Shown here: positions 13,984 through 21,447 of the stretch, one piece after another | How the letters are laid out: every line of letters begins with the position of its first letter | Position numbering within the stretch: the first letter of the stretch is position 1 | Position numbers and translations under genes: made by a program | Source of the DNA: an uncultured Synergistales bacterium | Lineage (GTDB): Bacteria > Synergistota > Synergistia > Synergistales > Aminobacteriaceae | Length of the DNA stretch: 21,574 bases | Direction of reading: 5' to 3' | NCBI GenBank assembly: GCA_905233335.1 | Contig: CAJOED010000003.1 | Coordinates: 1 to 21,574 of the forward strand | Notes under the pieces: generated by a model | What the model saw: the letters and a program-made list of their open reading frames with translations, nothing else | Told to the model about the DNA's origin: nothing | Database searches by the model: none

Positions 13984-15387
13984 TTATCGCGTACAGGCTT
14001 TCACGATACCTTCAACGCTGGCCTGTTCCGCAACTACAACGTCATAAAACCCTGCATTACGGGCTTCATTCGCTGTTTGTTTCCCGATGCAGACCGCACG
14101 AACTCCGCGCATGTCCTTCACACTTCCGCAAAAAGATCTTACGGTTGATGAGCTTGTGAAAATTATTATATTTATGTCTTTTGGAACGTGAATTAATTTT
14201 ACGTAATCAGTTCGGTAAATGCAAATCTCCATGATACTAATTCCGTATTTCGTGAAAGTGTTATTGATTTCGGGAGTACCATTCAGCGCACGAAACATTA
14301 ATATTTTCCCCCCGAAATGTGATAACCCGCCGGCCAAGTGCACACCGTCATACACCTCCGGCACAAAGTCAACCTTCAGTCCGTGCTCCCGTAAAGCATC
14401 AGCAGTAGCTCCGCCGATTGCCGCAATTTTCGCCCCGCCGAGTTCGCGAATATCCCGCCCCGACTCCCGTAACAGCTCGAACAGTGCGTGAACTCCCGTA
14501 ACGCTCGTGAAGCCGATCCAGTCATACCCCGAAATATTTTCGCCAGCAAGTGAGCCGTGAATTGTGCTCGTTCGTATCGTGGGAATGTGCAGCACCTCCG
14601 CGCCCAAGTCCCGAAGCATTCGTGAGAGTTTTTCGCCCCGCCCCGCTGGCCGTGTGATGAGTATTCGCTTGTCGTGAAGAGGCAGAGAGTTCCGGCATTC
14701 GAGGCTTAACCCTGCTACTTGGCCGACGACGATAACAGCAGGAGGAGTGATGCCGTTCTTGATGATGGAAGTATGGAGTTCTTTCAGTGTCGTGCGGATT
14801 GTGCGCTGTCGTGCTGTAGTTCCGTTCTCGATGACTGCGCAGGGTGTTTCAGGGGGGAGAGTGAGCAGTAATTTTTCTTGAAGCTCCCCTGCATGTGATA
14901 CTCCCATCAAGAATATCTGTGTCGTTTTCGTGAAGTCAGGCAACAAATTATTCTTGTCGTGTGCCGTGAATATACTCACTCCCGAACAGTAATTGCGGTG
15001 TGTTGCAGGAATGCCCGCATAAGCCGGTACAGCAAACGCCGAACTCACTCCCGGCACAACCTCGAACATCAAGCCGGCCTCAATGAGTGCTTCTGCTTCT
15101 TCCCCGCCCCTGCCGAACACGAACGAGTCGCCGCCTTTGAGCCTCACGACGTTATGTCCATGTTTCGCGCGGTCGATAATGAGAGCGTTGATTTCGGATT
15201 GTGTCAGCGTGTGTGAGCCGGAAGATTTTCCCGCGTCGATACGTTCTGCGTTTTCGGGAATCATCGCTAACACTCCCTCGCCCGCAAGACGATCATAGAT
15301 TACCACGTCGGCACGTTCGAGGACCTCACGCCCTCTTAGAGTCAACAGCCCTGAATCTCCCGGCCCTGCTCCTACAAGCCATATCAT
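13984..15387 (-). CDS. cobA-hemD: Uroporphyrinogen-III C-methyltransferase / uroporphyrinogen-III synthase fusion (CobA-HemD)
   Basis: A 467-residue bifunctional protein. Residues 1-235 form a SUMT domain that methylates uroporphyrinogen III at C2 and C7 to precorrin-2. Its motifs are VGAGPGDSGLLTLRG (5-19), RLKGGDSFVFGRGGEE (82-97) and VPGVSSAFAVPAYAGIPATH (111-130). Residues about 238-467 form a HemD domain (RILITRPAGRGEKL at 241-254, GFTSVTGVHALF, IIFTSSSTVRSF) that cyclises hydroxymethylbilane. The two steps run in sequence on the product of HemC, the gene immediately upstream. Start and stop of the two genes overlap as ATGA. Such fusions are common in anaerobic Gram-positives and related groups. 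The next enzymes (siroheme or cobalamin branch) are outside the window. Confidence 0.95.
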   Translation of the reverse strand: MIWLVGAGPGDSGLLTLRGREVLERADVVIYDRLAGEGVLAMIPENAERIDAGKSSGSHTLTQSEINALIIDRAKHGHNVVRLKGGDSFVFGRGGEEAEALIEAGLMFEVVPGVSSAFAVPAYAGIPATHRNYCSGVSIFTAHDKNNLLPDFTKTTQIFLMGVSHAGELQEKLLLTLPPETPCAVIENGTTARQRTIRTTLKELHTSIIKNGITPPAVIVVGQVAGLSLECRNSLPLHDKRILITRPAGRGEKLSRMLRDLGAEVLHIPTIRTSTIHGSLAGENISGYDWIGFTSVTGVHALFELLRESGRDIRELGGAKIAAIGGATADALREHGLKVDFVPEVYDGVHLAGGLSHFGGKILMFRALNGTPEINNTFTKYGISIMEICIYRTDYVKLIHVPKDINIIIFTSSSTVRSFCGSVKDMRGVRAVCIGKQTANEARNAGFYDVVVAEQASVEGIVKACTR

Positions 15388-16244
15388 GACATAACTACCT
15401 CCGCTAGTTTTTCACCGATACTTTCAGCCCTAACACGAGAGCCGGACAATTCCCCGACGTGAAATTCACGCGTTGCCTCATCGACGAACAGCCCGCGAAG
15501 CCTCACGTTGTCCCCCTCGACGACAGCATACGCCCCAACGGGAACATTGCACCCTGCACCCAACGCACGCGCAAAGCTCCTTTCAGCAACAGCACAATCA
15601 CGCGACACGTCATCATTCACGCACGACAAATAGCTGTAGTCCTCGCCGCTTCTCCCCTGACACGCTAATATCCCCTGTCCCGGAGCAGGCAGTATCTCGT
15701 CCACCGTGAACAGGCGCGTAATTCTGTGTGCCAGTCCGATACGTTCAAGCCCCGCCGCCGCAAGAATAAGCCCGGAAATTTCTCCCTCGTCAAGCCGTCG
15801 TAATCTCGTCGTGATGTTGCCGCGAATGGGTAATATCTTCTTGTCGGGAAGTAGCCGTTCGAGCTGTAACCTCCTGCGCAATGATGACGACCCTATGACG
15901 TTTCCGCCGTTCGTGCCCATGATTAACGCATCGCATGGGTTGCCGCGACGTGAATATGCTACGATGGGTAAGCGGGGGTTTGTGTTTGCGGGTAAGTCCT
16001 TCAGGCTGTGAACTGCAAAATCTATTTCTCCCCGTGAAAGTGCCTCTTCGATTTCGAGCGTGAACATTCCTTTTATGCCGAACGGATCCGAACTGAATGG
16101 CCGCATGTTTGTATCTCCTGATGTTGTTATCTTCACGATGTCTATTGTGATGTCGTCATGACAGCGCGTAATCTCATCAGCTATCAGTTGTGCTTGTGCC
16201 ATTGCGAGAAGACTCCCGCGCGTGCCTATTCGTATAACTCTCAA
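15384..16244 (-). CDS. hemC: Hydroxymethylbilane synthase (porphobilinogen deaminase)
   Basis: A 286-residue HemC that polymerises four porphobilinogens to hydroxymethylbilane. It shows IRIGTRGSLLAMAQA at the N-terminus, catalytic Asp83 in HSLKDLP, the substrate-binding arginines in SSLRRRLQL and RGNITTRLRRL, and dipyrromethane-attachment Cys232 in GAGCNVPVG. The start is TTG 16244: the family N-terminus begins exactly there and no ATG fits. A GGGAG stretch lies 13 bases upstream, across an A/T-rich spacer. It is the first gene of the unit hemC > cobA-hemD > hydrolase, divergent from the tail-anchored gene at 16323 across 78 bp. Confidence 0.95.
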   Translation of the reverse strand: MRVIRIGTRGSLLAMAQAQLIADEITRCHDDITIDIVKITTSGDTNMRPFSSDPFGIKGMFTLEIEEALSRGEIDFAVHSLKDLPANTNPRLPIVAYSRRGNPCDALIMGTNGGNVIGSSSLRRRLQLERLLPDKKILPIRGNITTRLRRLDEGEISGLILAAAGLERIGLAHRITRLFTVDEILPAPGQGILACQGRSGEDYSYLSCVNDDVSRDCAVAERSFARALGAGCNVPVGAYAVVEGDNVRLRGLFVDEATREFHVGELSGSRVRAESIGEKLAEVVMS

Positions 16245-16247
16245 AAT

Positions 16248-16275
16248 GTTATTGCATCTCCCATAATGCTATACT
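16248..16275 (+). promoter_or_regulatory. Predicted promoter of the tail-anchored coiled-coil gene
   Basis: A good -10 TATACT (16270-16275) is preceded 16 bases away by a weak TGTTAT (16248-16253). Transcription would start near 16282, leaving a leader of about 40 bases to ATG 16323; this argues against any start upstream of 16282. Two AAAATTTT blocks (16293-16300 and 16312-16319) lie in the leader. No convincing hemC promoter is visible on the other strand. Confidence 0.45.
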
Positions 16276-16322
16276 GTTATCAATCATCACACAAAATTTT
16301 AACTGGAGCTGAAAATTTTACC

Positions 16323-17138
16323 ATGTCAGACGAACTAGATCCCACTACTGCACGCCTTGTGTCCGAACTTGCTTCTAATATGCTGCCGAAACTCACGAAA
16401 TCTCTCAACTCTGCTATTCCCGTCAACGAATTTATGAGCGCACTCGAACGCACCAACAGAACATCTCAAGACTTGCGCACACAGATAGACAAGTCCATAA
16501 AGGCCGGTATCGACGACAGCAGAGCAGGACGGAGCGTTATGCTTCAATCGCTTGGGACGGTGCTTGATGAGATTGCCGGGTTGAGGCGAAACATCGACAG
16601 GATACCCGACAACCTTGAAGCCATAGCCAGAAACTTAACGCCCAAAGACAGCACAGACAACATAAAGCGCGAACTCAAAGAGATAACCTCTAGGCTTGAC
16701 GAACTCACAAAGGGCATAAAGATATTTTTTGAGACGTATGCGGCAAACAATGAGCGGGAAATTCCGACGGGGAACTATGAGCCGCTGAATGACTCCGAGA
16801 GATTGAGCGAGAACAATACGAGGCTCGACAGACTGCTGAATACTTCACTGCCGGGGCTTGAAGGACTCGTGAAGGCACAGAGTACAGCACAGAGCCATGA
16901 GCTTGAAGAGTTTTCGCGGGAGATTTCGACACTTCACGAACAGAATAACATTGCGATGATTCACGAGGTGCGCGAGGCAGTTACTGCTGAACTTTCCGGC
17001 TATGCTGATGAGGTTATTGCGCGTCTCATGGACGAACGGAGGAAGCTCGACGCAAAGAACGCGTTAATGCTGAAGATTATTGCGGGGTTGTCGGGGGCTT
17101 GTGCAGTGATGATAATATTGATGATGTTCCTGAAGTGA
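16323..17138 (+). CDS. Unrecognised tail-anchored coiled-coil protein
   Basis: I do not recognise this 271-residue protein. The sequence is hydrophilic, charged and predicted helical over residues 1-245, with repeated Leu/Ile-spaced heptad-like stretches (SLGTVLDEIAGLRRNIDRI, LKEITSRLDELTKGIKIFF, EEFSREISTLHEQNN). A single C-terminal hydrophobic segment (about 248-270) ends two residues from the C-terminus, with basic residues before it. This suggests a cytoplasmic coiled coil anchored by its tail, with no signal peptide. Start ATG 16323 has GGAG 14 bases upstream through an AAAATTTT spacer and follows a promoter. It is monocistronic, divergent from hemC and convergent with the glycosyltransferase gene, with a 2 bp gap. 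It might act as a membrane scaffold, an envelope or division factor or a chemoreceptor-like sensor without a ligand domain; none is supported further. Confidence 0.75.
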   Translation: MSDELDPTTARLVSELASNMLPKLTKSLNSAIPVNEFMSALERTNRTSQDLRTQIDKSIKAGIDDSRAGRSVMLQSLGTVLDEIAGLRRNIDRIPDNLEAIARNLTPKDSTDNIKRELKEITSRLDELTKGIKIFFETYAANNEREIPTGNYEPLNDSERLSENNTRLDRLLNTSLPGLEGLVKAQSTAQSHELEEFSREISTLHEQNNIAMIHEVREAVTAELSGYADEVIARLMDERRKLDAKNALMLKIIAGLSGACAVMIILMMFLK

Positions 17139-17140
17139 TA

Positions 17141-18832
17141 TTACTTCCTGTAAAGCCCCAGCCTTGACGCTAACACCCTGAACATGAACGTAACGAGACG
17201 TAAATTATTGCGCCACCGTCCCGGCTCCTGAAGCATTCTGTAGAGCCATTCACAGCCGATTTTCTGCACCCACAACGGAGCACGGTTGAGTTTTCCCGCA
17301 AAGACATCAAATGCTCCACCGATACCGACAGCAAGAACAGAGCCGAGAGTTTCACGGTGCATGTACACCCATTTTTCCTGCCGTGGCTGTCCCATTGCCG
17401 CAAGTACGATTTTCGCGCCGCTTTTCGCAATCTCACGGGGTATGTTCTCGTCGTCCACGTCAAAATAGCCGTCCCTCGCTCCCGCAACAACAAGTCCCGG
17501 AAACTTTGCGCACAGAACATCAGCACACTCTCTAGCCGTCGTCCCTGCCGCACCGACAAAGTACACCGGCCATCCTTCAGCACTTGCCGCCCTGCATAAC
17601 TGTTCAGCGAAATCTATACCCGCAACTCGTTCCTGAACGGGCGTTCCCATTATCTTCATGCCCAAGCACAAACCGGCACCGTCCGCCAAGACCATAGCCG
17701 ACTCCCTCACGACATCGAAAAATTCCGGGTCAGATATAGCCGTTTCCATGCCGAGCGCATTGAGTGTTACTACGAGCTGTGCTGAATCACTTTCAGGGTT
17801 CGAGATGAGGCCGCGAGCTTTCGACACAGCATAATTCATTGACACGTTGTCGAACGTTACGCCCCAGAGTGTCGGGTGCATGATGGGAGGTTTCTTTTTC
17901 GAGTGCTTGAACACTATAACAGCCGCAATCACGACAAGCGCAATAATCCACTGTTCCCACGCCGCCGCAATGCTCGTGAGCGCACATAATCCCGCCATTG
18001 ACTGTACAGCTTCGGGGTGTTCGACTCCGTCATTCAGCATTCGCCGGTAGACCTGGCCGGTTTCGGGGTTGACTTCGGGAGTGTCCGTCCATATTTCGCG
18101 CACGATGTTGAAGAATATTTCGGTTATGGGTATCGCGAAAAGTCCAAGCGACATGAACAGCACAGTACTTAACACTATGCCTTTGCTGGTGCTGATTATC
18201 GATGTCCCTGCAACGAGCACGCCCCACATTGATGCTAATGCTTTCCCTGCCTGCCGGTAAAGGTTGCTGAAACGACTCCAGAACGCCGCAACGAGCATTA
18301 CGCCCGAAAACGACATGAAGAACGCCCCTGCTCCCGTAGTGAGACACACCGACAACATCAGAATGAACGTTACGGCCAGGACATGACCGACAAGGCCGGG
18401 TATCTCGTCAAGATAGCGGAAAATCACCGGGAAGAAGCTGAACCATACAGTGCCGGCAATGAATGAGAATGTCGGAGTAAGGTATATGTATTCATTGTCG
18501 GGGAAACGTATGAAGTGTACAGCAGGCCCGAAATACGCACAGAGCGCACCGATTACGGGATAGAGTAACCGCCAGCGTGAGTCGTGGTATATGTTCTCTG
18601 TTATGCCCGCACAAGCCGCCAGCATTGCACCGCACACGATGATACGCTCATCATGACCGCCGAACCATAACGCAAGAATCAGCCACGCTCCCGCTAACAC
18701 AATATCGCGGAAGTAGCTGTACTGCCGGGGCTGCAATACTCTCTTTATGTAGTACTGAACCCCGACACACAGCGCGGCCATTACGACACAGCCGGTTATC
18801 ACGTGAAGACTAACGAATTTCAGTGAGACCAT
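17141..18832 (-). CDS. WecG/TagA/CpsF glycosyltransferase fused to a degenerate WecA/MraY-like membrane domain
   Basis: A 563-residue protein in two parts. Residues 1-310 hold about ten membrane segments whose layout follows WecA/MraY-type polyprenyl-phosphate sugar-1-phosphate transferases. The catalytic motifs are eroded: the DD pair is ITENIY (77-82), NxxDGxDG is RYLDEIPG (139-146, only D142 kept) and GDSGS is GKALA (196-200). Residues about 322-560 are a GT26 domain with the TagA-type residues T356 (VVTLNA) and D384 (ADGAG), plus AAMGQPRQEKW and VGIGGAFDVFAGKLNRAP. GT26 enzymes add N-acetylmannosamine-type sugars to lipid-linked GlcNAc, for teichoic acid or enterobacterial-common-antigen-like glycans. 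The likely role is surface polysaccharide assembly with the first half acting as membrane anchor or lipid-binding platform. ATG 18832 overlaps serS by 23 bp; an in-frame TGA just upstream blocks longer starts. Confidence 0.83.
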   Translation of the reverse strand: MVSLKFVSLHVITGCVVMAALCVGVQYYIKRVLQPRQYSYFRDIVLAGAWLILALWFGGHDERIIVCGAMLAACAGITENIYHDSRWRLLYPVIGALCAYFGPAVHFIRFPDNEYIYLTPTFSFIAGTVWFSFFPVIFRYLDEIPGLVGHVLAVTFILMLSVCLTTGAGAFFMSFSGVMLVAAFWSRFSNLYRQAGKALASMWGVLVAGTSIISTSKGIVLSTVLFMSLGLFAIPITEIFFNIVREIWTDTPEVNPETGQVYRRMLNDGVEHPEAVQSMAGLCALTSIAAAWEQWIIALVVIAAVIVFKHSKKKPPIMHPTLWGVTFDNVSMNYAVSKARGLISNPESDSAQLVVTLNALGMETAISDPEFFDVVRESAMVLADGAGLCLGMKIMGTPVQERVAGIDFAEQLCRAASAEGWPVYFVGAAGTTARECADVLCAKFPGLVVAGARDGYFDVDDENIPREIAKSGAKIVLAAMGQPRQEKWVYMHRETLGSVLAVGIGGAFDVFAGKLNRAPLWVQKIGCEWLYRMLQEPGRWRNNLRLVTFMFRVLASRLGLYRK

Positions 18833-20054
18833 TCATGTACGGCACGAGAGCTTCAGGTATTGTTACGCTCCCGTCTTCATTCTGGTAGTTCTCGATGATT
18901 GCGATTAACGTACGACCGACAGCAATTCCCGAACCGTTCAGAGTGTGCGCGAATCTTGGCCGCCCTCCGTCAGCAGGACGATAACGCAATGCCATTCTAC
19001 GCGCCTGGAAGTCCTCACAGTTTGAGCATGAGCTGATTTCCCGGTATTTGTTCTGTGAGGGAAGCCAGACCTCCAAGTCGTACGTCTTGCATGAGCCGAA
19101 ACCTATATCGCCGGAACACAAATTCACGACTCTGTACGGGAGGCCGAGAATTTCGAGAACTTCTCCTGCGTTGTTCGTGAGCTTTTCGAGTTCGTCATAG
19201 CTCGTTTCGGGTGTGCAAATTTTCACCATTTCTACCTTGTCGAACTGATGCTGCCTCATCAAGCCCCGGACATCACGTCCCGCGCTCCCTGCTTCCCTCC
19301 TGAAACAAGGCGTGTATGCTGTGTAGTATTTCGGGAGGTCTTTCTCCTCAAGTATGCTCTCACGGTTTAAGTTGGTGAGGGGTACTTCTGCAGTGGGAAT
19401 GAGCCATAAATCGTCGTTCTGCAGCTTGTAGAGATCTTCTGCAAATTTCGGGAGCTGTCCTGTGCCCTCAAGAATTGCCGAACGTACCATGAACGGCGGC
19501 TCTACCTCCAAGTACCCGTGCTTTTCCGTGTGAAGGTCAAGCATGAAGTTCACGAGTGCCCGCTCCATTCTTGCGCCCATTCCCTGAAGGACAGTGAAGC
19601 GGCTTTGAGCCAGCATGACTCCCTTCTCGAAATCCATAATGCCGAGTGCTTCTGCTACGTCCCAGTGCGGTTTAGGCTCGAACGTGAATTTTCGCGGCTC
19701 TCCCCATGTGCGTACAACGGGGTTGTCGTTCTCGTCATTGCCGATGGGAGTGGTTGCGCTGAGTTTGTTCGGAAGCGTCATCAAGTGCGTGTGAAGTTCC
19801 GACTCTACTTCAGCGAGTTCCGTATCAAGTTCCTTTATGCGTGCTTTTGCGGCTTTCGGGTCAAACCCGGAATTTTCTCCTGCATTGCGTGATTGTTTGT
19901 TGCGCTGTGCTTTGAGGGTTTCTGTTTCGCCGATGATTTTTCGTCTTCTCTCGTCAAGTCCTGCAAGTATATTCAGGTCGAAATCATGATGCCTGTTCTT
20001 TAAGCACTCGGCGTATTCTTCCTGGTTGGCGAGAATGTATTTGATGTCAAGCAT
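18810..20054 (-). CDS. serS: Seryl-tRNA synthetase
   Basis: A 414-residue class II aminoacyl-tRNA synthetase that charges tRNA-Ser. It has the long antiparallel coiled-coil arm (about 30-105) for tRNA-Ser/Sec recognition. The catalytic core shows LIPTAEVPLTNL, motif 2 FRREAGSAGRDVRGLMRQHQ, EISSCSNCEDFQARR and motif 3 GSGIAVGRTLIAIIENYQ (374-391). Length is slightly short of the typical 420-430. The ATG lies inside the last codons of ribH (8 bp overlap), with AGGAG 12 bases upstream. No T-box or other leader is possible in that arrangement, so expression follows the ribA-ribH transcript. Confidence 0.97.
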   Translation of the reverse strand: MLDIKYILANQEEYAECLKNRHHDFDLNILAGLDERRRKIIGETETLKAQRNKQSRNAGENSGFDPKAAKARIKELDTELAEVESELHTHLMTLPNKLSATTPIGNDENDNPVVRTWGEPRKFTFEPKPHWDVAEALGIMDFEKGVMLAQSRFTVLQGMGARMERALVNFMLDLHTEKHGYLEVEPPFMVRSAILEGTGQLPKFAEDLYKLQNDDLWLIPTAEVPLTNLNRESILEEKDLPKYYTAYTPCFRREAGSAGRDVRGLMRQHQFDKVEMVKICTPETSYDELEKLTNNAGEVLEILGLPYRVVNLCSGDIGFGSCKTYDLEVWLPSQNKYREISSCSNCEDFQARRMALRYRPADGGRPRFAHTLNGSGIAVGRTLIAIIENYQNEDGSVTIPEALVPYMNGLTEIR

Positions 20055-20538
20055 TAAGTAGTTTCTCTCCTGTCTGTCGTATGTTCCTGAGCAAGTTTGC
20101 CATTTCTATTGCACCGACCGCACAATCTGATCCCTTGTTGCCTGCCTTACTTCCTGCACGTATTAACGCCTGATCCAGCGTATCACACGTAAGGACTCCG
20201 AAAAGCACCGGCACTCTGTGATTCAGTCCGACGCTTGCGAGTCCCTTTGAGGCTTCTGCGGCTACGTAGTCGAAATGCGGAGTGTCTCCCCTGATGACTG
20301 CACCGAGAGCGATTATTGCGTCGTATTTCCCGGTCAACGCTACTTCCTGCGCAACTAACGGAAGCTCCCATGCTCCCGGAACCCAGTAGATGTCGATTGC
20401 GCTCCCTGAAACATCATGACGCATGAGAGTATCTTTTGCGCCGTCAATCAGCCGCGACGTAATAAGCTCGTTGAAACGTGAAGCCACTATCGCAATGTTC
20501 AGCCCGGTGCCGATGAGTTTACCTTCTGTTACCTTCAA
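20047..20538 (-). CDS. ribH: 6,7-dimethyl-8-ribityllumazine synthase
   Basis: A 163-residue lumazine synthase, the penultimate step of riboflavin synthesis. Landmarks are NIAIVASRFNELI near the N-terminus, the substrate site VPGAWELP (53-60), GAVIRGDTPHFDYVA with catalytic His88, and NKGSDCAVGAIEMANLL near the end. The start is TTG 20538, directly after the ribA stop (TAATTG), with AGGAGG at 20547-20552, spacing 8. It forms a tight pair with ribA; ribD and ribE are not in the window. Confidence 0.96.
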   Translation of the reverse strand: MKVTEGKLIGTGLNIAIVASRFNELITSRLIDGAKDTLMRHDVSGSAIDIYWVPGAWELPLVAQEVALTGKYDAIIALGAVIRGDTPHFDYVAAEASKGLASVGLNHRVPVLFGVLTCDTLDQALIRAGSKAGNKGSDCAVGAIEMANLLRNIRQTGEKLLNA

Positions 20539-21195
20539 TTATGAATCCTCCTTTATCATATGACCCATTCGCAAAATTTTTGTGTCGAGATATTTTTTGT
20601 TGTATTCGTTCGGCGTTATTATAATGGGTACTCGTTCGGTGATTTCTATTCCGTACTCCTCAAGCCCCGAAATTTTTCCCGGATTGTTCGTCATGAGCCG
20701 TATGCGTTTCAGGCCAAGATCTTTGAGGATTTCTGCACCTGTTCCGTATTCTCTCATGTCGGGCGGGAAACCAAGGGCTACGTTCGCATCAACCGTATCA
20801 AGTCCCTCATCCTGAAGTTTGTACGCGCGTAGTTTGTTGAGCAGACCGATGCCGCGTCCTTCCTGACGCATATAGAGCAGGACTCCGCGTCCTTCCTCCG
20901 CAATCATCTTCAGGGCAGTGTGCAGCTGCGGCCCGCAATCACAACGCAATGAGCCGAGAACATCTCCCGTGAAACATTCGCTGTGTATTCGCGTAAGTAC
21001 GGGGTCGGGCGTGAGTATGTCCCCCATCACTAACGCCAGGTGTGTGTGAGCGTCGTCATCTTGGGTTATGCTCCTGTATGCGCTGACGTTGAACTTCCCG
21101 TATTCGGTCGGTATGGGAACGGTCAATTTTTTTTCTACTCGTTTGTATTCATGTTTCGTGATAATTATTTCGTGTTCGTGGTTATGGCATGTCAA
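20539..21195 (-). CDS. ribA: GTP cyclohydrolase II (monofunctional)
   Basis: A 218-residue GTP cyclohydrolase II, the first committed step of riboflavin synthesis. Zinc ligands C74, C85 and C87 appear in the SECFTGDVLGSLRCDCGPQ region (split SECFTGDVLG / SLRCDCGPQ). LYMRQEGRGIGLLNKLRAY, TVDANVALGFPPDMREY and LMTNNPGKISGLEEYGI are diagnostic. The first 25 residues (THEY-type linker, KRVEKKLTVPIPTEYGKF) resemble the joint between the two halves of bifunctional RibBA, but no 3,4-dihydroxybutanone-4-phosphate synthase half exists upstream: an in-frame TGA lies three codons above the start. The start is TTG 21195, with a weak Shine-Dalgarno. It is either a genuine monofunctional RibA or a RibBA that lost its first half. 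The DHBP synthase must then be encoded elsewhere. Confidence 0.93.
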   Translation of the reverse strand: MTCHNHEHEIIITKHEYKRVEKKLTVPIPTEYGKFNVSAYRSITQDDDAHTHLALVMGDILTPDPVLTRIHSECFTGDVLGSLRCDCGPQLHTALKMIAEEGRGVLLYMRQEGRGIGLLNKLRAYKLQDEGLDTVDANVALGFPPDMREYGTGAEILKDLGLKRIRLMTNNPGKISGLEEYGIEITERVPIIITPNEYNKKYLDTKILRMGHMIKEDS

Positions 21196-21221
21196 ATTTT
21201 CTCATCTCACTTTGCGGCGTA

Positions 21222-21250
21222 ATATTAGCAGAAATATTTAATCTCGCCAA
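21222..21250 (-). promoter_or_regulatory. Predicted promoter of ribA-ribH-serS-glycosyltransferase
   Basis: On the minus strand TTGGCG (21250-21245), 17 bases, then TAATAT (21227-21222). It lies in the last codons of the DUF4160 pseudogene, and the -10 contains its stop codon. The leader to the TTG start would be about 20 bases, too short for an FMN riboswitch. Inference from sequence only. Confidence 0.5.
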
Positions 21251-21447
21251 AATAATATCTCCACGTTTCAATAATGAGGCTACTATCTTTTTCAACAGCA
21301 TCAACAATACCCTGTAAATCCTGCTCAGGTATCATTGATCGGTGAAGCGCGTCTCACAGAAACATGAACGTGTACAGGCTCTCTGGGGTTGCTTTCGTTC
21401 AACCATAAGTAGACAGAATATCTGTTCACCCTAAAGATTGTAGGCAC
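21225..21447 (-). pseudogene. DUF4160 protein, internally deleted and frameshifted
   Basis: From GTG 21447 (GGAAGGAGG upstream) a frame encodes VPTIFRVNRYSVYLWLNES and then NPREPVHVHVS, the conserved N-terminal half of DUF4160 proteins, and ends at a TGA (21327-21325). The C-terminal half continues in another frame from about 21338 (SMIPEQDLQGIVDAVEKDSS, then ETWRYYFGEIKYFC) to TAA at 21227-21225. The missing middle (about 15-20 residues, the KIWL..GGC..ANNN segment of the family) shows that this is a small internal deletion plus frame shift. DUF4160 proteins are about 80-90 residues long and of unknown function, often paired with DUF2442 and suspected to be toxin-antitoxin-like. The two halves together give about 75 residues. 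Confidence 0.8.

Noticed and set aside
16158..16322. N-terminal extension of the tail-anchored protein
   Set aside because: It overlaps the antisense start of hemC and lies upstream of the predicted promoter; the extra 55 residues mirror hemC coding sequence.
17120..17160. Terminator between the convergent genes
   Set aside because: The GAAGT/ACTTC stem is only 5 bp and no U tract follows on either strand.
21188..21190. ATG just after the AAAATTTGAC block as ribA start
   Set aside because: It is out of frame with ribA and meets a stop after two codons.
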